Shown here one piece after another: positions 7,909 through 11,662 of a DNA stretch of 11,662 bases; position 1 is the first letter of the stretch, and every line of letters starts with the position of its first letter. Source of the DNA: Candolleomyces eurysporus. Lineage: Eukaryota; Basidiomycota; Agaricomycetes; Agaricales; Psathyrellaceae. Where the stretch lies: contig JANBPK010000185.1 in assembly GCA_027579435.1 (NCBI GenBank), forward strand, positions 1 through 11,662. The letters are read 5' to 3'. The position numbers and the translations under genes were made by a program. The notes beneath the pieces were generated by a model that saw only the letters and a list, made by a program, of their open reading frames with translations, ran no database searches and was not told the origin of the DNA.

Positions 7909-8765
7909 TCTACAGGATGTCCTTTATTTATACTCCGATATAATTAGCAATAGGTTCAGCTGAGTCCTGACGAAAGACGCTTGGAGGGCTGTGACTATGG
8001 GCAATAATTTGTATGGCACTACCATGACGTGACTGCAGGACTGCTAATCGTGTGAAGTTATTCAGACTCCGAAAGTTCGGGCCGGACGCGAAAGCTTTCA
8101 CGACGATCAATTCAACCTCCCTGGAAGGATAGTAGATGGGGCCCGGGGCTTGACCGAGCTAGAAGATGCCCGTCCTAAGCCCACAAAGCGATATGAAGAA
8201 ATCACGGTCTCCATCGAGAGTGATATGTATCAACAATACCAGGGAACCAACCCTCGAGTTTCCGGACTTGATACAATTAGCCCCCTTGAAAATCTGGAAC
8301 CGGTGTGGTGATAATACACAACTTGAAAAGGAGTAGACCGTTGGCTCCCTTGAGTGCTTGAGCTTGCGAAGAGTCACTGGTAGAACAGACGGCACATGAC
8401 GGAAATTTACTACGGTCCACCTCCTACGCGTTTCATGGTTTCTGTACCCGTTTTCAATGATATTACAACGTTGGTGATCTCCATCACGGAGCACATCATC
8501 TGGCAAACACAGCCATCACGGCGGGTATGATTGGTAGCCCACAAGCCTGTTAGCGCCGGAAACCTTTTGTACTCAAACGCAAACCTCCACGGGTAGTTCG
8601 CTGCCAGCTCAGCCACCATCGGCGCTGTTAAAGTTTGCGTGCAGTGCAGCTTCGTGGTCGTGGAGCTAACACCAGCACCGTTGGGTCATCGCACACGTTC
8701 TTTACCGCTCCTTCGTCTCCCTTTCCTGACTGTTTGCGCTGTTTGCGATACCTGGGGGTGGAAAG
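7909..8765. other. Divergent intergenic region, possible F-box-type remnant
   Basis: This lies between the 5' end of the F-box pseudogene and the first exon of the arrestin gene. Minus-strand open frames at 7928-8110, 8159-8506 and 8410-8619 abut one another in different frames and include an FTRLAVLQSRHGS segment, vaguely like the C-terminal leucine-rich part of agaricomycete F-box proteins. This could be the eroded end of a second tandem copy, but the resemblance is weak. The arrestin promoter should lie at about 8600-8765; no TATA box is obvious there. Confidence 0.3.
7925..7932 (-). promoter_or_regulatory. TATA-like site next to the F-box pseudogene start
   Basis: TATAAATA on the minus strand lies only 16 nt upstream of the ATG at 7908. 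A start site about 30 nt downstream of it would fall after that ATG, so either it is not the promoter in use or the original start codon lay further downstream. It may also be a chance A/T-rich match. Confidence 0.2.
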
Positions 8766-11662
8766 ATGTCGAATATTACGATGTGAGTATAGGGCGTCTG
8801 TTCCGGCGATAGGCTTTTCTGACAGTTTGGCATTGTGTAGAGAGCTGAGGCCGCCGCCGAACGTTGACTTTGTGAATGGTGAGCACCCATTTCTTGAGCG
8901 CTGGGATAGAAGGAAGTCTGGGGTTGCGCGGTGATTGCGCTAGGGCGGAGCGGGAGGCCTGAGGCTGGAGCAGGAATTGGGAAACAGCGAGGGAAGGTTG
9001 GATCCGGACGGTCTGAACGCTGGGCCTTGCGCCCAGGATGCTTCGAATCCGACAACCCCGTTTCTTACCGGTGTTGGTCCAGAGGCCGCTGTGGTGAAAC
9101 CGCCATCATGAATTCTCCCTAGCCTATTCTCTTCACGCGAATGCGAGTGAATCCGTTTAGCCTGACACCTGCCGGCTTCCCCTCTTCCAGGATTTCCAGG
9201 TATTCCACCGTCCGGCCAAGAGAGACCGCAGGCGACTGTGAAAGGTGTACGTATGCATGGGCGCTCTGTGTTGATTCGTGGCTAACTCCAGCTGGCACAG
9301 GCCATCGAAGTACGGGTTAGCCCCCCTACAGGAATCAAGGCGAAGTGGGTACGAATTGAGCTTCGTAAGGTCGAAGTGTTGCCACCTGGGGGCGAATCGA
9401 ACCTCTACTGGGACTGCATCGGCAGTCCAGTTAACCTATGGCAGGCAACCGAAGAATATGGTCTCTTGCGGACGGTGCGTTTTATTACGCTCAATCGATC
9501 CATCTTCACGTTTATCTAACTTTGCTTCTAGCAAGACTTCCCATTCTCCATCCGAATCCCCGAATCCATNCCCCCCTAGCGTTGAACTCGAAGGCAGAGC
9601 AAGCATCGGATACGAGCTCCTCGCCAGCGTCTGTATCAAGGGCAAAAGGGGCTTCCTGCGTAAAGCAAAGTCAACTGTAGCGACGAGCAAAGCGCTCATC
9701 ACGATCGACAAGCACGAGTTGCACTCTACGTGGCCCATCTATAATCAGCCGGAAATTAGACACGTATCCCAGGAAGGTATCAACCTCATGGTAGAACGCA
9801 ACCACACATGCTTTGGACCCGGTGACCGAGTCGCTGTAAACGCTACTGTCAAATCTGATAGCATGCACACCGTGATACTCCGAGGGTTTGAAATCGCACT
9901 CAAGGAGACGACCGTGTTGAGGGCGGGTCCGTATGGCGCGGGCAGGCGCACTCAACCGCAGGTCCGGACGATCAGTATCGCAGAGAACAAGGTCATGTTG
10001 AACGCGACGATGTATGGTGGGCAGCAGAAGCAGGCGGAGCTCTCATGTACCCTGAACCCGAAGCATACCACCCCAACTTTGAACGCGGCAAGGCATATCG
10101 ACGTCACATACACACTGATGGTGAAGGCGGTTATGGGCACGGGCGAAAACCTCGTCATGGACCTTCCCGTGATCATCTCAAACTGGCAACGGTATGTATT
10201 TTCTTTTTCGCGTTGCTATCGCTCTAACCTTCTCCCTCTAGCGACGTCTCAGCCTCTGCGATACAGTAAGTATCACCCTCCATTTTTTTTGAAGTATGAG
10301 GCTGATTTTCAACGCTCAGGCAAATCGGACCCACACCCAACTTGTCCATGTTGACTGCGACACCCACTGGATCTCAAAATCCCAACAGCCAAGGCTTCTA
10401 TGGCGCTACACACACAGGGAACACGGGTCGAGCCCCAGTACAAGCATCCACCCTTCCCGTAGGCCGCACCTCAGCAGACCGTCCTGCACATGGACGCCAA
10501 GGCTCTGGCGGCGGTGTGAACCATTACGCAACCGCCAACCCAGCTTTGTCCAAACTTCCCGTTGATGAATTCGGTTACAGCTCTACCACCACCACCACCC
10601 CTGGTAGACCCACGGTCACCCCCATCAACACTGGTGCCAATCCCTCTGCCCGCCCTACGTCCTCTCGCTCAACGGATAACAGGGCCAACCGGCTCACGAT
10701 CACTAACCCCCACCCCTCCGACATTTACTCCGAAGATCATGCGGGTGGGAGCAGTAGTGGTCGACCCCAGCAGCGCTCTCAGGTGGATAACGCGGCCAAG
10801 CAGTGGCCTAGCGCTGAAGAAGAAAAGAGGCTTTATGAGCAAGCGAGAAGCCGTGTTGAGACTACACAAGGACCTCATGCTGCACCGGTGAGTTTTCTTA
10901 TACTTCTTCCAGAATCTATTCATTTATATGTAACTTCCTAGGCTCCTCTCTCCTACCGTACTTCCCCGCCACCCGGGGGCTCCAGCAGTGGCTTCGGCGG
11001 CGGATCTTCTTCCGCTGCCGCGCCATCTCAAGCCAACGGCAATCCCGACCCATGGATGTCGGCAGAAGAAGAAAAGGTTATGCTTTTCAACAAAGCACAG
11101 GCGGCCGTTTTGCGAAACCAGGGGAACGCTGGCGCCGAACCCTCTGCAGGAATGGGCTCTTCTTCCTATCCCAACCATCATCGAACACCATCGGACCACG
11201 CCACTCCCGGTGGCTCCTCGTCAATGTCTAACAAGCCTAGTGGGGCCCAGTTGTATCAACAAGCGATGGCTGCGCGCAAGAACCCTTCTCCCAGTCAGGC
11301 CACTCCGATTAAAGGTGCACCTACATTCGCCAGCGCTGAGCAGGAGAAGGCCGCTTTGAGGAGGTATCAAGAGGCGAGGGAGGCTGTGGACAGGACGCAA
11401 GGAGGCCTAGGACCGGAAGAACCGGCTCCAAGTAGTGCTGCACGAGACTCTGGTCCCATAGCTTACGAAGCGCTCTTCCCCAACGCAGGCTCATCGTCAG
11501 TGAACAGGTCGCCTCCACCTACTGCCAATCAAGAACCCCCGCCACCACCTTTCGCTGGTGGAGCGCCCGTCGGGCCTATGGCGATCCTTTCGGAGAAGGA
11601 GCGACTCAAGAGGGAGTACGAGGCTCGCGATGCTGCTGCGCTCGCCGCTCAACAGCAACAAC
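8766..11662 (+). CDS. Arrestin-domain protein with repetitive tail, 3' end beyond the window
   Basis: Exons are 8766-8782, 8841-8878, 9191-9246, 9301-9474, 9532-10191, 10242-10265, 10320-10887 and 10942 to the edge; all introns are GT-AG, several with CTAAC before the acceptor. The protein is at least 752 residues. It starts MSNITIELRPPPNVDFVNG, then GFPGIPPSGQERPQATVKG. The arrestin N-like domain is about residues 38-165 (WVRIELRKVEVLPPGG, VNLWQATEEYGLLRTQDF, FSIRIPES). The arrestin C-like domain is about 172-312 (CFGPGDRVAVNATVKSDS, VILRGFEIALKETT, NAARHIDVTYTLMVKAV, NLVMDLPVIISNW). The Pro/Ser/Gly-rich tail carries repeated SAEEEK-type helices. Fungal alpha-arrestins commonly act as cytoplasmic adaptors for ubiquitin ligases in endocytosis; that role is inferred, and no PPxY ligase-binding motif occurs in the visible part. 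An N at 9570 puts the frame out; omitting that position restores PES-I-PPSVELEG. The gene is cut by the window edge, not by mutation. Confidence 0.9.
8879..9190 (+). other. Unusually long second intron of the arrestin gene
   Basis: This 312-nt intron starts GTGAGC and ends CTTCCAG. The flanking exons join as VDFVNG-FPGIPP, as expected for the family, so no coding exon is needed inside. The other introns of this gene are 50-58 nt. Confidence 0.7.
9570..9570. other. Ambiguous base that disrupts the arrestin frame
   Basis: A single N precedes a run of six C. With it counted, the frame reads into TAG at 9577-9579; without it, the codons read Ile-Pro-Pro-Ser-Val-Glu, the expected family sequence. 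It is most simply an assembly or consensus error next to a homopolymer. Confidence 0.9.
10804..11662 (+). repeat. Degenerate SAEEEK-type helical repeats in the arrestin tail
   Basis: Four related segments are encoded in the tail. Residues 485-507 begin WPSAEEEKRLYEQARSRV and end in TTQG. Residues 550-573 begin WMSAEEEKVMLFNKAQAAV and end in RNQG. Residues 641-666 begin FASAEQEKAALRRYQEAREA and end in TQG. Residues 728-752, cut by the edge, contain LSEKERLKREYEARDAA. A half copy, AQLYQQAMAARKN, lies between the second and third. The shared pattern is Ser-Ala-Glu-x-Glu-Lys, an aromatic residue, Ala, Val, then Gln-Gly, joined by Pro/Ser/Gly-rich linkers. Each could form a short amphipathic helix. 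Confidence 0.75.

Noticed and set aside
8702..9055. Minus-strand 117-codon open frame opposite the arrestin 5' exons
   Set aside because: Low-complexity Pro/Ser composition, no domain, and it is antisense to well-supported exons and an intron.
9380..9440. Minus-strand tRNA-like signal (GGTTCGATTC plus a 7-bp GGACTGC stem)
   Set aside because: The supposed T-stem does not pair, the anticodon loop has the wrong size, and the plus strand encodes conserved arrestin sequence across the whole stretch.
9436..9738. Open frames on both strands around the N at 9570
   Set aside because: They are by-products of the arrestin exon in wrong frames or on the wrong strand.
10342..11199. Several long alternative frames on both strands in the arrestin tail
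   Set aside because: The G/C-rich, Pro/Ser-rich coding sequence keeps other frames open by composition; only the frame in phase with the upstream exons carries the repeats.

Overview
The window looks like nuclear DNA of an agaricomycete (mushroom-forming basidiomycete) fungus. Its genes are packed with very short GT-AG introns of about 50-90 nt, several with a CTAAC branch-point-like sequence just before the acceptor. Three of its families are typical of that group: a seven-pass DUF6533 membrane protein, an F-box/LRR-like protein and a basidiomycete-type arrestin. No bacterial, plasmid or CRISPR feature was seen.

Layout. 1-586 holds no gene I can support. 754-2591 (+) is a DUF6533 membrane protein; I assembled it from 13 exons, two of them only 10 and 20 nt, and the 312-residue frame closes without error. 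It converges on a pair of minus-strand paralogues, 2925-3488 (187 aa) and 4913-5581 (222 aa). Both are uninterrupted, both carry two HMG-box-like segments and a shared C-terminal motif, and both have a TATA-like site about 100-150 nt upstream of the start. The roughly 1.4 kb between them contains an imperfect inverted repeat of about 460 bp (3742-4202), rich in GGCAG/CTGCC, which may be a degraded MITE-like element. 5582-6188 has at most a weak secreted-peptide candidate. 6189-7908 (-) is an F-box/LRR-like pseudogene whose recognisable protein jumps between frames and crosses stop codons. 7909-8765 is mostly unexplained and may hold another F-box-type remnant. 8766-11662 (+) is an arrestin-domain protein of eight visible exons, still open at the right edge. 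An ambiguous base at 9570 breaks its frame; leaving that one position out restores the family sequence.

The genes do not form an obvious pathway or cluster: a membrane protein of unknown function, two probable DNA-binding or chromatin proteins, a dead F-box gene and a probable trafficking adaptor. I found no convincing new multi-gene system. The points most worth following are the tandem HMG-like pair with its inverted-repeat spacer, the repeated SAEEEK-type helices in the arrestin tail, and the single-base ambiguity that would make automatic annotation split the arrestin gene.
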